Part shown: one piece after another, positions 1-12,084 of the stretch | Numbering within the stretch: position 1 is the first letter of the stretch | How the letters are laid out: each line of letters begins with the position of its first letter | NCBI GenBank assembly: GCA_030549335.1 | Contig: CM060186.1 | Location: 22,807,189-22,871,188 of the forward strand | Reading direction: 5' to 3' | Origin: Pontederia crassipes | Lineage: Eukaryota > Streptophyta > Magnoliopsida > Commelinales > Pontederiaceae | Length of the DNA stretch: 64,000 nt | Notes under the pieces: model-generated | What the model saw: the letters and a program-made list of their open reading frames with translations, nothing else | Told to the model about the DNA's origin: nothing | The model's database searches: none | Made by a program: the position numbers and the translations under genes

Positions 1-138
1 TCGAATCTCCGACAATCGCCATTTGAACCCCATGGAAAATGAGGAAGCACTATTCCCCCAATTTTGGAATTTGGGAATTGGAGTATAATGTATGTATAAC
101 ATAGTATACTAATTTTTGTATATTATATAACACAATAA

Positions 139-167
139 TATAGTATAGTATAGTATAGTATAGTATT
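139..167. repeat. TATAG pentanucleotide microsatellite
   Basis: About five tandem TAGTA units followed by a degenerate TATA-rich tail. Simple sequence with no coding content. Confidence 0.85.
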
Positions 168-189
168 CTATAATATACTATACAATATA

Positions 190-639
190 TAACATATGTT
201 GTCAAAAGAGCATAAACTAGCATCTACTTAGCATCGCCACACTCTCACGCTAATATAGCGTCACTTTTGTCGATGCCAATACAACACAAAACACTGGCGC
301 TAATATCATCTCTTATTTTAGCATCGACTTAGTGCCACGATTGTGATGACTCTAACTTAGCGTCGCAAGCTAGTCATGCCAATACAATGCTATCATCTAT
401 CATGCATTTTTTTAGTTTTCATGTGTGATAATAGCATTGAATAGCATCGCGATGTCGCCTCATTTAGTGTCGACATCCTTTGACACTAATGCGATGCTGA
501 AGTGACTTTATTGAGAGATAGTTAATGTCTGCATTTGTCGACCCAATGATATGCTATTGTGACGCTATTGGCATCTATTTAGCGTCACGTAGTATGATGA
601 TGCTAATACACATCATTATTTGACATTTTTCTTGTAGTG
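190..639. mobile_element. Terminal part of a CACTA-type element (one end only)
   Basis: The segment ends in CTTGTAGTG at 631-639, the complement of the CACTACAAG terminus of plant CACTA elements. Ahead of it lies a cluster of short degenerate motifs (TAGCGTCAC, GATGCTAA, ATAGCATCG) in both orientations, as expected of CACTA subterminal repeats. No matching opposite end is seen to the left, so the element is either cut by the window edge or truncated; the left boundary given is only where the motif cluster begins. No transposase coding sequence is present. Similar subterminal wording occurs just inside the CACTA-type end at 9777, suggesting the same family. Confidence 0.6.
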
Positions 640-1227
640 TATTATACAAGTTGTGCACAAAAGGATGTGTTTACGCAACTAAAAGAAAATTGAAGTTGTG
701 TAAATAGTTTGAAACATTGCAAGCTGGCAATTCAAAAATCTATTAACCTTCTTCCAAAAATAGTGCTATTCTCTAAAGATAATTAAATCTTAAAAATGTG
801 ATCAAACCCCACTTTGATACTGATAGTTGAATTGTAAGGCACCTAGGGGGAGGGTCAATTGTGTTCATAGTCGATAAAACCAAATTCTAAAGTTAAGCAC
901 GAAAACATAAAAATTAATTCGATAAAGTGTAAAATAGTAATGTAATGCAAGTGAGGAGCAAAAGAAAAAGGAAGGCAAAACTCAAAATTTTGTTAACGAT
1001 GTTCATCCCAACTCTTTGGGTTATGTCACCACTCTAGTTTCTCGACATTGAGATGGAGTTTCACTATCAAACCAAATATGTATTTCCTTGCTTCAAGAAG
1101 TAGGCAAACATCTTCAAAGGAAGCTTACAATCCACACCCTTGTCTCAAGCTAAAAAGTTAAAGTGACAATTTCATTTATAAAGGAGATCACATTCTCATA
1201 TCACAAACAACTTTTGAAATCTTTTTA

Positions 1228-2356
1228 GAGTTTTTTCCGCTACCACCCCCCCCCCCCCCAACCCTCCCCTCAACTATGAACTTTTTCCGCGTCTACCCAC
1301 GTCTTTCGAATATTCCACTGACTCCCCATGAACTATACCGCCTTTTCCACTTAACTCCATCCATCAACCTCTGTCAACTTTCCCATTAATTTTCTTTTTT
1401 TTATTTATGAAATGTCCATTCTACTCTTCTCTCGTGTCATTTAATATTGTAAAATATAAATAATATATTATAAAAATAAAAAAATGAGGAGAAGGCGACG
1501 ACGGATAGGAAATCTAGGTGGAAGGAGCTGCTGGAGGAGTCCCTGTGGGCGCTCGTGTACGACCTAGATGAGAGGAGGAGGTAGAGGGATGAAAATGAGA
1601 GGAGGGGAAGGTGGCGGAGTCGGAGCCGAAGGAGGCGGCGGAGGGCGGATCAGGCCGTGGTGGATGAGGCAAGAGAGCTCAATGCTTCCTCCACCTCCTC
1701 CCTCGGCGACGGTGGTAGCGGTGATGGATTGATGAAATAAAAATTGATGGTTGTTCTTCCGGTGGTCATCTCGACCGCCATGCATCCCAGCGCCAATGTC
1801 AGCGGGCGCCCCTGCTCCTCTCCACCGGACACTTTCGATACCACGAACATCGGCATGCCTCGAACTGCCCCTCCTCCTTGGTGACTCGTGCGCAGTCAAA
1901 TTCTACGGCCTTCGCGTGCCCATTGGCATCGATCAGGACGATGTCTTAGTGGACGATGCCCCTCGAATGCAGGTACGCCAACCCCCTGACGACATTGCAG
2001 AGGAGGAATCAGACAGCGGCCTCGTCGAGCTTCTTCGCCTCATCGGCGAGGGAGCCCCCAGGGGCGTACTCCAAGAATAGGAACGCAGGTCGCGGGGAGG
2101 GGTCTCCTCTGAAATCTAATTTTTTAATTTTTATAATATATTATTTTATATTTTATAATATCAAATGATAAGAGGAAAGGGTAGATTGGTCATTTCATAA
2201 ATAAAAAAATGAAAATTAACGGGAAATTTGATAGAGGTTGACGGATGGACTTAAGTGGAAGAAGCGATGTAGTTCAATGGGGATGAGCGAAATATTCGAA
2301 AGACGTGAGTAGACGAGGAAAAAGTTTATAGTTTGAGGGGGTCAGGGAAAAAACCC
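1228..2356. mobile_element. Mutator-like element with long terminal inverted repeats (Pack-MULE)
   Basis: The two ends are long inverted repeats, about 1228-1486 and 2117-2356, alignable by eye over roughly 240 bases with scattered substitutions and a length-variable poly-C tract at 1244-1259. The outer ends read (G)GGTTTTTTCC inward. Flanking sequences (1219-1227 and 2357-2365) are similar T-rich 9-mers, compatible with a decayed 9-bp target duplication but not proof. There is no transposase; the roughly 630-bp interior is GC-richer than its surroundings and contains a protein kinase fragment on the minus strand. A gene fragment inside long inverted repeats is the Pack-MULE pattern. Confidence 0.75.
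1650..2098 (-). pseudogene. Captured protein kinase fragment (MAPKKK17/18-like), broken
   Basis: Read on the minus strand, the interior of the Mutator-like element encodes pieces of a plant STE11/MAPKKK-type kinase: a FLEYAPGGSLAD motif (hinge, subdomain V), a VVRGLAYLHSRGIVH stretch (catalytic loop approach), and further on GEEQGRP..LALGCMAVEMTTGR (subdomain IX). It cannot be functional. A stop replaces the residue after the catalytic-loop histidine, another stop lies earlier, the expected DFG reads EFD, and the frame changes between the DFG-like region and subdomain IX. The N-lobe and C-terminal part are absent. The parent family is inferred from motif wording; a related Raf- or STE-type kinase is possible. 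Confidence 0.7.
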
Positions 2357-3282
2357 ATATTTTTTAATAAAATTTAAACTCACACTAAAAGAAAGAGATA
2401 AATGAAGAAAATATTCAACAATTTGGATCAAATACTTCAACAGTTGATCTCCCTTGATTCTTGATGTTTTTCGTGAAGCCTTACCTCATTCTAGCCCTTT
2501 GATTCTTTTTTTTTTCCATGAAGAATTACCTCATTTCCAGCCCTTTGAAATATTATGGTATTTTCAAGTCTTGGACGAAAGTCAACCATTATAACTCTTT
2601 TGAGCTTATATCCTTAGTGTTTTTTCCAAAACTTTCCACACAAAAGTCTAAATGAGTTGATTCTTAATTATTCATAGTGCTAATAAATTTTCTACATTTA
2701 CGATCTGAGAGAAAGTCTTAAAAAATCATGTTAAAATTCAGTCTATTAAAAATTAGTCATTATAGCTTTTCAGCTTGATACCACTGTAACATTTTAGCCA
2801 TAACTTTTTACACAGATGTCCAAACAAGCTGATTTTTTATTCAATGGAAAGATAACATGATTATCTAAATTGTCTTTGTATGGATACATAGTATTCAAAT
2901 GTAAAAACTAGTTGTTATAATTTTTTAGCAGAAAAAACTTGTATTCTTTTGAACATAACTTCTTATATAAATATTAAATTAGGTGATTTATAATTATTTT
3001 CAAAGATAAAAGAATTATCTCACATTTTTATATTCAACTCGATATCCAAATATAATGGGAACATAGTAAAATATTAATCAAAATTTAACTGTGTAAAATT
3101 GTCCATTCTGAATAAAAAATTTCAACATGTCAAATTGATAGCTCTAGACACTAGATTCGTATCATCAAAATATAAACAATTGAGATGTAAATTATATGTT
3201 TCAACAATATTTCCCTTTTCATTATGGTAAAAATTTAAAATATGAAAAGTATAAAAAATTTGGAAAGAGAAAATATTATGGT

Positions 3283-4716
3283 CAAAGTTTCACTCCCCTT
3301 ACAACACGAATATGCAAATTAGTATTGATTATATTTCATATATGATTTTTTTACATGTTTCATATTATTAATAAAGTTTCATATAAGTTAGGGGTCATAT
3401 TTTTCCTATACTTTCCCCCTTTTGTCTCATAAAAAATCACTTACAACTATTTTTTTTTTCATTTATTCATACTGGTTGCAATGTACTCATAAAAAATAGT
3501 TTAATACATATTAATATTGATTTTAGGGTATTTTCATATATGGTCTTTTCATGAGTTTCATATATCCTATACTTTTCTTTTTATCTCATAAAAAATAGTT
3601 TACATGTTATATGTATGAGAGATAAATGTGTACTATTATTGACCATGTGGCCTACTTTCCCCCATATTGAGCACATATTTCACTATATTTTCCCTTTCGT
3701 CTCATGATTTTTTTAAGGCATAAATTTCTCCATTTATATATTCCCCCTTCATTTTCTATATTTCTCCAATCCTTGTCTTCCTTTTGTCACATCAAAAAGC
3801 ATAAGCAAGTTAATATGTGATAGACAAGAGTTTGCTCCTAATTATCACCTCCTATGGGCATATAATATTTCATTTCCTCTTACTTTTTCATCATTTCAAA
3901 ATATATATATATATATATATACAAACAAATACACGTAATAGATAACTTAAGCTCTTCCTAACTTCATGCAAAGCTTCTGATTAAAAAGTTATAAATAATA
4001 CATCATGTAAGTCACTGATCCCTATGAGTGTTACAAAAGTCTTAAGAGAAGGGAGTCAAATTAAAGTGATGGCCCTAAATATAAGTTCAAAGGATGCCAA
4101 TTCAACTAGTAATATAAGCATTTGAAAAGTATTTCATTTTCTACTTCATATGTATAATCATTATGTGGACATTTTGAAACTAAAGATCAAAATATAGTTG
4201 AGAACATAAAACAATCATTCCTGAGGCAATATGAGAATTAGAAGAATAGATAAAAAAATAATTTCCAACATTATTTGGTGAATGTTCTATGTTAAAGTAA
4301 AAATTCGAGAATGATTTTTTTTCTTTTTTTCTTTTTTTTTTTTTAGGGTGGGGGTGGGGGGGGGGGGAGGAGGGGAGGATGTAACACCTAGATTTTTAAT
4401 CAAGGAAAGTTATTGTCTTTTGATGAAAACCCTTATAACCTCCTTTATATAAAGTCCTAATCCTCTATGTTCTCAGTTTTTTTTCCCTTAATGTGACGTC
4501 TAGGGCATGAAAAAGAAGAAAGAGAGCAACCAAAAGGAAAAACAAGGATATGAAGCAAAAGAAAAAGGTCACATTATTCATCAAGGTGCGTAAAGGAGAT
4601 TTAAACTCATATCTCCTCTCTCAATAATTTTTTAACATCCTATTTCTATTAGTGATTTGATTGTGGGATTGCAAAGGTTTTATCATGAATAGTGTAACGC
4701 CCCCAAATCAACTCCC
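3283..4716. repeat. Tandem duplication, copy 1 (1.43 kb)
   Basis: First of two directly adjacent copies offset by 1439 bases. The copies share every landmark in the same order: an (AT)n run, a poly-T/poly-G tract followed by TGTAACACC, and a final GTAACGCCCCC. By eye the differences are a substitution in an AACTTAAG/ACCTTAAG word and a few bases of homopolymer length, so the duplication is very recent. The unit is AT-rich with no recognisable protein. It contains a TGTAACACC start with a TATATAAAG box about 70 bases on, resembling an LTR 5' end, so the duplicated DNA is probably old repeat. Confidence 0.93.
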
Positions 4717-4721
4717 CAAAT

Positions 4722-6153
4722 CAAAGTTTCACTCCCCTTACAACACGAATATGCAAATTAGTATTGATTATATTTCATATATGATTTTTTTACATGTTTC
4801 ATATTATTAATAAAGTTTCATATAAGTTAGGGGTCATATTTTTCCTATACTTTCCCCCTTTTGTCTCATAAAAAATCACTTACAACTATTTTTTTTTTCA
4901 TTTATTCATACTGGTTGCAATGTACTCATAAAAAATAGTTTAATACATATTAATATTGATTTTAGGGTATTTTCATATATGGTCTTTTCATGAGTTTCAT
5001 ATATCCTATACTTTTCTTTTTATCTCATAAAAAATAGTTTACATGTTATATGTATGAGAGATAAATGTGTACTATTATTGACCATGTGGCCTACTTTCCC
5101 CCATATTGAGCACATATTTCACTATATTTTCCCTTTCGTCTCATGATTTTTTTAAGGCATAAATTTCTCCATTTATATATTCCCCCTTCATTTTCTATAT
5201 TTCTCCAATCCTTGTCTTCCTTTTGTCACATCAAAAAGCATAAGCAAGTTAATATGTGATAGACAAGAGTTTGCTCCTAATTATCACCTCCTATGGGCAT
5301 ATAATATTTCATTTCCTCTTACTTTTTCATCATTTCAAAATATATATATATATATATATACAAACAAATACACGTAATAGATACCTTAAGCTCTTCCTAA
5401 CTTCATGCAAAGCTTCTGATTAAAAAGTTATAAATAATACATCATGTAAGTCACTGATCCCTATGAGTGTTACAAAAGTCTTAAGAGAAGGGAGTCAAAT
5501 TAAAGTGATGGCCCTAAATATAAGTTCAAAGGATGCCAATTCAACTAGTAATATAAGCATTTGAAAAGTATTTCATTTTCTACTTCATATGTATAATCAT
5601 TATGTGGACATTTTGAAACTAAAGATCAAAATATAGTTGAGAACATAAAACAATCATTCCTGAGGCAATATGAGAATTAGAAGAATAGATAAAAAAATAA
5701 TTTCCAACATTATTTGGTGAATGTTCTATGTTAAAGTAAAAATTCGAGAATGATTTTTTTTCTTTTTTTCTTTTTTTTTTTTTTAGGGTGGGGGTGGGGG
5801 GGGGAGGAGGGGAGGATGTAACACCTAGATTTTTAATCAAGGAAAGTTATTGTCTTTTGATGAAAACCCTTATAACCTCCTTTATATAAAGTCCTAATCC
5901 TCTATGTTCTCAGTTTTTTTTCCCTTAATGTGACGTCTAGGGCATGAAAAAGAAGAAAGAGAGCAACCAAAAGGAAAAACAAGGATATGAAGCAAAAGAA
6001 AAAGGTCACATTATTCATCAAGGTGCGTAAAGGAGATTTAAACTCATATCTCCTCTCTCAATAATTTTTTAACATCCTATTTCTATTAGTGATTTGATTG
6101 TGGGATTGCAAAGGTTTTATCATGAATAGTGTAACGCCCCCAAATCAACTCCC
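4722..6153. repeat. Tandem duplication, copy 2 (1.43 kb)
   Basis: Second copy of the unit that begins at 3283. The two are joined by a few bases of CAAAT filler after ACTCCC. At the right end, copy 2 continues into the GCCACGTGGC sequence of the neighbouring LTR fossil, so the original unit extended from inside that LTR leftward. The direct orientation with no intervening sequence and no TG..CA ends at the repeat boundary distinguishes it from a pair of LTRs. Confidence 0.93.
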
Positions 6154-7960
6154 GCCACGTGGCGAAGATTAACCTGGGAACACTAGGGACACTACGACTT
6201 TGATCATCTTATTAACCAAGTTCTCAGTCAAGAATCGAGACGCGTCAGCGGAAGAAAGAATAAAAATAAAGAGGAACTATATTAAGTGCGAAAGTCTAAA
6301 GAAAAAGGTTACATCATCTCTTAAGGTCTTAAGTTCTACATCAAAAATTCGTAAGTGCGGAAGGGCAACAAATCACTAAATAGGACATGTGGTTCATGTG
6401 CTTTCTTGTCGTCAGAGCCTTGTCACACCACACATACTCCACATCATCACTAACTTGACCCTGTGGAAATAAACATAACGGAGGAGGTCCTCCCATACGT
6501 TTTACAGCCTAGTGGGGAATCATACGAGTTTATAATGCATAACTGTTAAATAGGATAAATCAGAATCGGTGAAATAATTTATCTTGAATAGTAATTAAGC
6601 ATGTAGTCATTAGAATAATAAAAAAAATCAATGAATAATGATAAGCAGTAATATCATGGTAAAACATAGTAACTTAGAATCAAGAGAAAACTCATTAATC
6701 GTAATAGAGATTATGGCAATACTTGACATCTTACTTGCATTACTTGAACATCATTCTTTACCTTGAACTTTACTTATAAATCATATAACTTTAGGCGCCT
6801 TTAGATTCTTTGATATCATGCTTGCATTACTTGCACGTTCTCCTTTACCTTGAACTATACCTATAACTCAGATGACTTTAGGTGCCTTTAACTTTTGGGG
6901 TTTACGCCAAGCAAAATAATACAGCCTTGTGCAGGTCAGTGTTTGATTGAGCCTTGACTAAGGGAGCGACCCTTATCTTTAGGCACTTGGCATGGGCTGG
7001 CCACCCATCATTTATCTTTCATCTTTACTTATTAATGACTTTATCATATTGTCATTCTTTCAAACTATAAAGGTGATTGGATCAACGAAAGGGTAAATCA
7101 ATAAAAGGATCCATATCATAGAGTGGGAATAAATCTCAATGAAATTATCTTTAGATTCAGTCATATAAATAATCGATCAGAAGGAGAAACAAGTAATAAT
7201 TATATCACAATATATATTTAAAAATAAAGAATTTATGGGTCAAACGTGAGGGTCGGTCGACCTATTTCCCTGGTTCGGTCGACCAATCTGTGCACTTGGG
7301 CAAAATAGTGGGAGGGTCGGTCGGTCGATCGGTTTCTCCAAGTCGATCGCCCGATTTGTACACTTCATGGGTAAGGGTCGGTCAATCAATTTCCATAGGT
7401 CAGTCGGCCAGTTGGTGTACTTCATGGACGAGGGTCGGTCGACCAATTTCTATAGGTCGGTAGACCGATTTGTGCATTTCATGGATGAGGGTCGATCGAT
7501 CGATTTCCATAGGTCGATCGTCTGTACGCTGGCCACACGCAGGTAAGACGTCGGTTCACTGATCCCTTTTGGCCGGTCGACCGGATGGTCAACATTACAA
7601 ACGTACAGAGCAATGCAGAATTCATAACTTTATATCCTAATTATTTTATTGCATCTTAACTGTCATCAAACAAGGTAATTACAAGTAGAAACTAATTTTT
7701 AGACTAATCAATAAGCAATCACGAAATCAGGGAAAAGGAAAATAATATATCAATTCGACTTTCGTTCTTTTGATCAATTCGTTAACATAATCCATTGGAG
7801 CAGAGTTTTAATCAGATCCTATAGAAAGTTATACAAGGTGATTTCGATTCACCCACCTTGTGTCACATTTGGTCCTTGCCTTGATTCGCAGTAAACTCTA
7901 TCGATAGAGTCCTCCCTGTCCTCTCTATGCTCCTATCTCCCCTGGCCGGTCACCACCTGC
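6130..7960 (-). mobile_element. LTR fossil, Ty3-type, minus orientation
   Basis: Begins TGTAACGCCCCC followed by a CCACGTGG palindrome, matching the layout of the LTR ends at 35154, 50840 and 56608 in this window; on the sense (minus) strand this is the 3' end of an LTR. Further in there are the GCGGAAG, CTGTGGAAAT and AGTGGGAATCATACGAG words typical of this LTR group. No gag or pol remains are recognisable next to it. The right boundary is uncertain and was set where the similarity in style ends. It is old and broken. Confidence 0.5.
7249..7530. repeat. Five-copy minisatellite built on GGTCGACC palindromes
   Basis: Five degenerate units of about 57-64 bases start near 7249, 7313, 7374, 7430 and 7487. 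Each contains GAGGGTCGGTCGACC, a spacer with TTTCCATAGGTCGG, and CCGATTTGTGCACTTCATGG. GC is much higher than in the flanks. The array lies within an LTR fossil. An open frame across it on the minus strand is explained by the repeat period and is not a gene. Confidence 0.85.
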
Positions 7961-9776
7961 ATACGTGGGGATTTCAATGTAGTAAGGGGCAAGATCACTA
8001 TTCGTGATGGAGATGATAGGCAAGTGGGAAGGCATCCGGATGTCCTTACTTGAGATGTTTTGGATTTGTATAGTGTTCGGAGAACTTTGTCTCATTCGCT
8101 AATGGATAGAGTAGGGGGTCACGGTGAGAATGAGAAAAATAGGAGTTTTCAGGTTTTTTATTTCCTTTGTTTTGTAGATCCGATTTTTACTCCATCATTT
8201 ATTTAATTTCCTTTGTTTCTCATTACTGCCATGGTTTTGCATATTCCTAATTTCAGGGATCATTACTCCACTAGCCGTATGACTGTTTCCCTTTTTTTTG
8301 AGTTGTTACAAATAGATATAGAATCAAAGTTTTATAAATAATCCTTAGGTTTAATGAAGTTTATGAAATGTAAATTTTAGATCTATGACGTGAATGATAT
8401 GTTTGTGTGCAAACCTCAAAATTCTTAATTGTTATGATTGGAATGCTTTAAATAATTTATGTTTATGTACATGATGTTCATGATGAAATGTGACATGAAA
8501 AGTTATGTTTGACATATAGAATCTCATGATTGGATCATTCCATTCGTGCATTTTCTCTTTTATATATGAAAATGCATATGCAAATCATGTGGTATCTTGT
8601 TTGGGATCATAGCATGCATGCCCTTTACATACACCCTAAATGCATATAAGTAACCAAGACTACAAAAGGATGACAACTCAACTCATGACAACATAATTGC
8701 ATAAAGTTTATAAATGAATAAGAGTCTAAATTCAATTAGCTACATTGAGTCCACTGATACTAGAGATGTTCATGAACTTTTATTATTAGCATCTTTTTAT
8801 CTTATGTTCATGTTAACTCTTACCTTATATGATGTTAAACCATTTGCTTACTTATGATGATAATTTAAACTTCAAGTCTTTCACTGTAAAGTATGTTATT
8901 CATTACTATTATGTTTATGTGATGACGAACAAGCTAGCACATTAGAATTCTCCTAATTGCCTCCAAATTTTAGGATGAATTGAGGGTGTTATGATAAATA
9001 AAATACAACCTTAATCATGGAGGATTTTTCAAATTTATTAGCCCATGTTTTTATCATAAAATGGTATTACAACATAAGCACATAAACCATGACATAAATG
9101 AGAGTTGTGTCATGTATTTCTTTCTTTTGACACTTGAAACAAGAGTAATATTGTACAATAACAACATAAAACAAGTCAAATGGAAATTGATAATACAAAT
9201 AATATCCATTTTCAATTTTTATACATTTTCTTTTGATATTATAAAACATATTCAAATTCATGCTAACAAATGTGATAAATAATCTTCAAACAATTTAAAT
9301 CATTTATCACTATCCACAAGAAAGTTCAAAAACATTTATTAATTTTCAAATATATAGATTAATAAGAGAGAAAAAATAGTACTAGAATATTATCAAGTTA
9401 AAAGATATAACTATAAACTCATAAATAATATTGAATTTGAAATGTTGTTATCATTCATGATTCAAAAATGTTCATTTATATAAAAAAAGGTCTTATCATA
9501 AATTTCTATTTCATATGCATGTCTTATTATGGAATATGATAATTGACATTCCAAACATCAAGACAAGGATATCACTTGCATTTTTAAAATTCCAAAATAG
9601 ATTTAAGAAAGTGTCATATAACAATGAGCATATATGTGAATTCAAAAGTGACTTTTTTTGTTAGTGTAGTTCACATATATCCATACTATGTAATATAGAT
9701 AATGAAAAATAAACTACAGATTATTACATAAAATTTGTCATCCAACTTATAAAACTTTTGCCGAAATAGTAACAAG
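7961..9776. other. AT-rich stretch without a recognisable gene
   Basis: Both strands were read and no protein with a recognisable family, RNA gene or terminal repeat was found. The second half (about 9000-9700) is strongly AT-rich. Short open frames here overlap on opposite strands and have no codon structure or motifs. Confidence 0.6.
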
Positions 9777-10110
9777 CACTACAAGAAATCAGTTGAATTG
9801 CCATGTTATTTAGGGTCTCAAAAAGAGTGATGCTAAGTTAGTGCCAATAAAGTCAAAATAGCATCTCCATATATAGGATCGGCAAACACATGACACTCGT
9901 TGCCTTCTAATAGCCTCAAATTAGCGCTACAATAGAGTTATTGAAAGTTGATGCCAAACTTGGCCCCCGCTCGGCACTATTGCATCACTATTAGTACATG
10001 TGAAAAAAAAGATAAAACTGAGATAAATTATAGTGTTTACTATAAAATCGAAGAAGGCAACGACAAAATGTCTAAAATGGTGCCGCGAAAGTTTTAACGC
10101 CTTTGTAGTG
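9777..10110. mobile_element. CACTA-type element end, extent uncertain
   Basis: CACTACAAGAAATC at 9777 is a typical CACTA terminus, followed by subterminal words (GATGCTAAG, GTGCCAAT, ATAGCATC) like those in the element end at 190-639. A CTTTGTAGTG at 10101-10110 could be the other terminus, giving a 334-bp element, but only about 8 bases pair with the left end and the flanking trinucleotides (AAG and CTA) do not match. Further similar motifs at 10860-11020 leave open a longer degraded element. No transposase is visible. Confidence 0.45.
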
Positions 10111-11449
10111 CTAGGTTATCACTACACACACAGGAAATATAGCGTGACATGCCTTTACCTACATCAAAGAGACTCTAAATTTGCATGAAGTGGAGTGCAT
10201 CACTATCATGTTCCCAATGTGCTGCCAATGTATGTAAAGATATAAATATATATTTTAGATATATTAAAGTTTCATTAATAAATTTATTGTATATTAATTA
10301 TGGTACATATAATAAACATACATATACATATTCAATAAATTGTATACATAACGTACATGTATAATGTATATCTTAATGATATATAAATCATTTTGTTATC
10401 TCCTAAACCATACAATTATGACCTGTCATTAAGCGATAGATTTTCTCAATAGCTTAATTAGAAAAGTTAGACATTTATATACATACATAGAAAGAAAGAA
10501 TGTTAATTATTAATGTACACATATATATATGTATATAGATATGTGCGTACAATGACATACATATATGTATATATATATATACCTATGTTGATATAATTAT
10601 CCTATGTAAACTTATATACACTTTTGCTCATATAAATAGTATAACATAGTTTATCTAATTTATAGATACATATATATATTCCAATAAATTGTACATACAA
10701 CGTATACCATATCTTAATTATCTATAAATCATTTGTATTTCCTTAATCATACAATTATGAGCATGGAATTAAATGATATGATTTTACTCATTAGTTTAAC
10801 TAGAAACATTGAAATATATATTGATATTTAAACAGTAGAGACACAATGGAAGCAACAATAAAATGCCTAAAATTAGCTTCACCGTAGAGGCACATTTATG
10901 TTAGCGCTATTTTAGAGTCATGACAGCACCATTTCAGTATCGTGCTCCTTCGACGCTACTTTGTTTTGAATACGATTTTGTTAATGGACTATGCAGTGAC
11001 ACAATAATCTTGAATTAGTGTTGCCACTTTTGGACACATTAAAAAATTCATTTTACATTCCTACCCTTTCTTTTCGCTTTAACATTTCATCGTTTTACTT
11101 CTTTCTTTCTACCATCACTATCATTGTCGTTCTCTCCATTGGGTTCGCTGTCGCCCACCACCGTTCTTCCTCAATGCCACCATACCGAACCATTGTCATT
11201 CCTCGGTGCCACCGCCACTAGATTTGCCATCGTCCGTTGCCCCAACACTATTGTCCTCAATCTACTAACCCCGATGTCACCGTCCTCTATCCTACCGAGT
11301 CCTGATCCTATGTCTACAAACCCCAACGTCGTTGTTGCCCTACTCTGGCTATCTATATAGGGAGCAGAGGATGAGGGTGAATTGGTGTTTAATATTGATA
11401 AAACTAAATTCTCAAATTAAGCGCATGGTACAGGCACATTCCTAACATG
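10111..11449. other. AT-rich and C-rich low-complexity DNA, no gene
   Basis: Contains TA-rich simple sequence (about 10240-10720) and CACTA-like subterminal words at 10860-11020. A pyrimidine/CCACCG-rich stretch at 11040-11340 has short open frames in two phases without recognisable motifs. At 11360-11440 a short segment (TGATAAAACTAAATTCTCAAATTAAGCGC) resembles 850-900, pointing to a shared dispersed repeat. Confidence 0.5.
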
Positions 11450-12079
11450 TCTTTGAATCTCTCCCAAACCTCATGAATAGCTTGAATTTCCCACTAAGCG
11501 AAAGAAGTGATATGTTTCATCATGTCCACAATCTTTTCGGGTGAAAAAATTCTCAATAAAAAAGTCGTCACAACTAGTCCCATGTGCGGAATGTGTCCGG
11601 CTCAATGGACCTAATTCAAGTCTTAGCTCTATCTCATAGAGAGAATAGAAATAGTTTCAATCTAATAGCATCACTAGTGACCTTATTATATTTGCAGGTA
11701 TCTCATATTTCTAGAAAAGTGATTAAGTGTTGGCTTGGATCAGGCAATCCCTAAATTGATTTTGACCAAGTACAACTATCAAAGTTGGATTCAGCTACAA
11801 GTTGTTGGCGATTACCATAGGTCTTAAGATTCCATAAGTGAATTCCACTGTTGTAAGTGTGTTGAACGCTTGGAGTGGCCTAATTGTATCTGTATTCTCC
11901 ATCTCTATATTCTTGTTAACCTCTTTTTCGCATTGTCTCAACTGCCTTTGAGCTCTTCTTCTTCTTTTGAGATTCCTCTCTAAGTCAGGATCAAAGTCTA
12001 GATAGGTCTTAGGTCGGACTATCTTTTCTGCATTGATGTTACGATCAAAATCACTTCACATGCAAAGATTAACAAGATT
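11450..12079 (-). mobile_element. gag fossil of a Tat/Athila-type Ty3 retroelement
   Basis: Minus-strand translation shows the order expected of a plant Tat/Athila gag: an N-terminal RPKTYLD-like segment, the NPTLI...NQF block, and remains of the capsid region. It is broken in several places and only the 5' portion is present. A primer-binding-like site and leader of the same type lie far to the right on the same strand (29487-29712). The two appear to be halves of one element split by the LTR insertion at 12085-29486. It is an old fossil. Confidence 0.6.
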
Positions 12080-12084
12080 AGTGT
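12080..12084. repeat. Target-site duplication of the LTR insertion, left copy (AGTGT)
   Basis: AGTGT directly precedes the TGTCATGACC end of the LTR. AGTGC follows the other outer end at 29487-29491. Four of five bases agree, which fits an aged 5-bp duplication. Confidence 0.55.

Noticed and set aside
3283-6153. Pair of LTRs of one element
   Set aside because: The copies abut with no interior and lack TG..CA ends at their borders; a plain tandem duplication explains them.
7967-8100. GDFN motif suggesting a LINE endonuclease
   Set aside because: Only the four-residue motif fits; the surrounding translation does not resemble a LINE and contains a stop.
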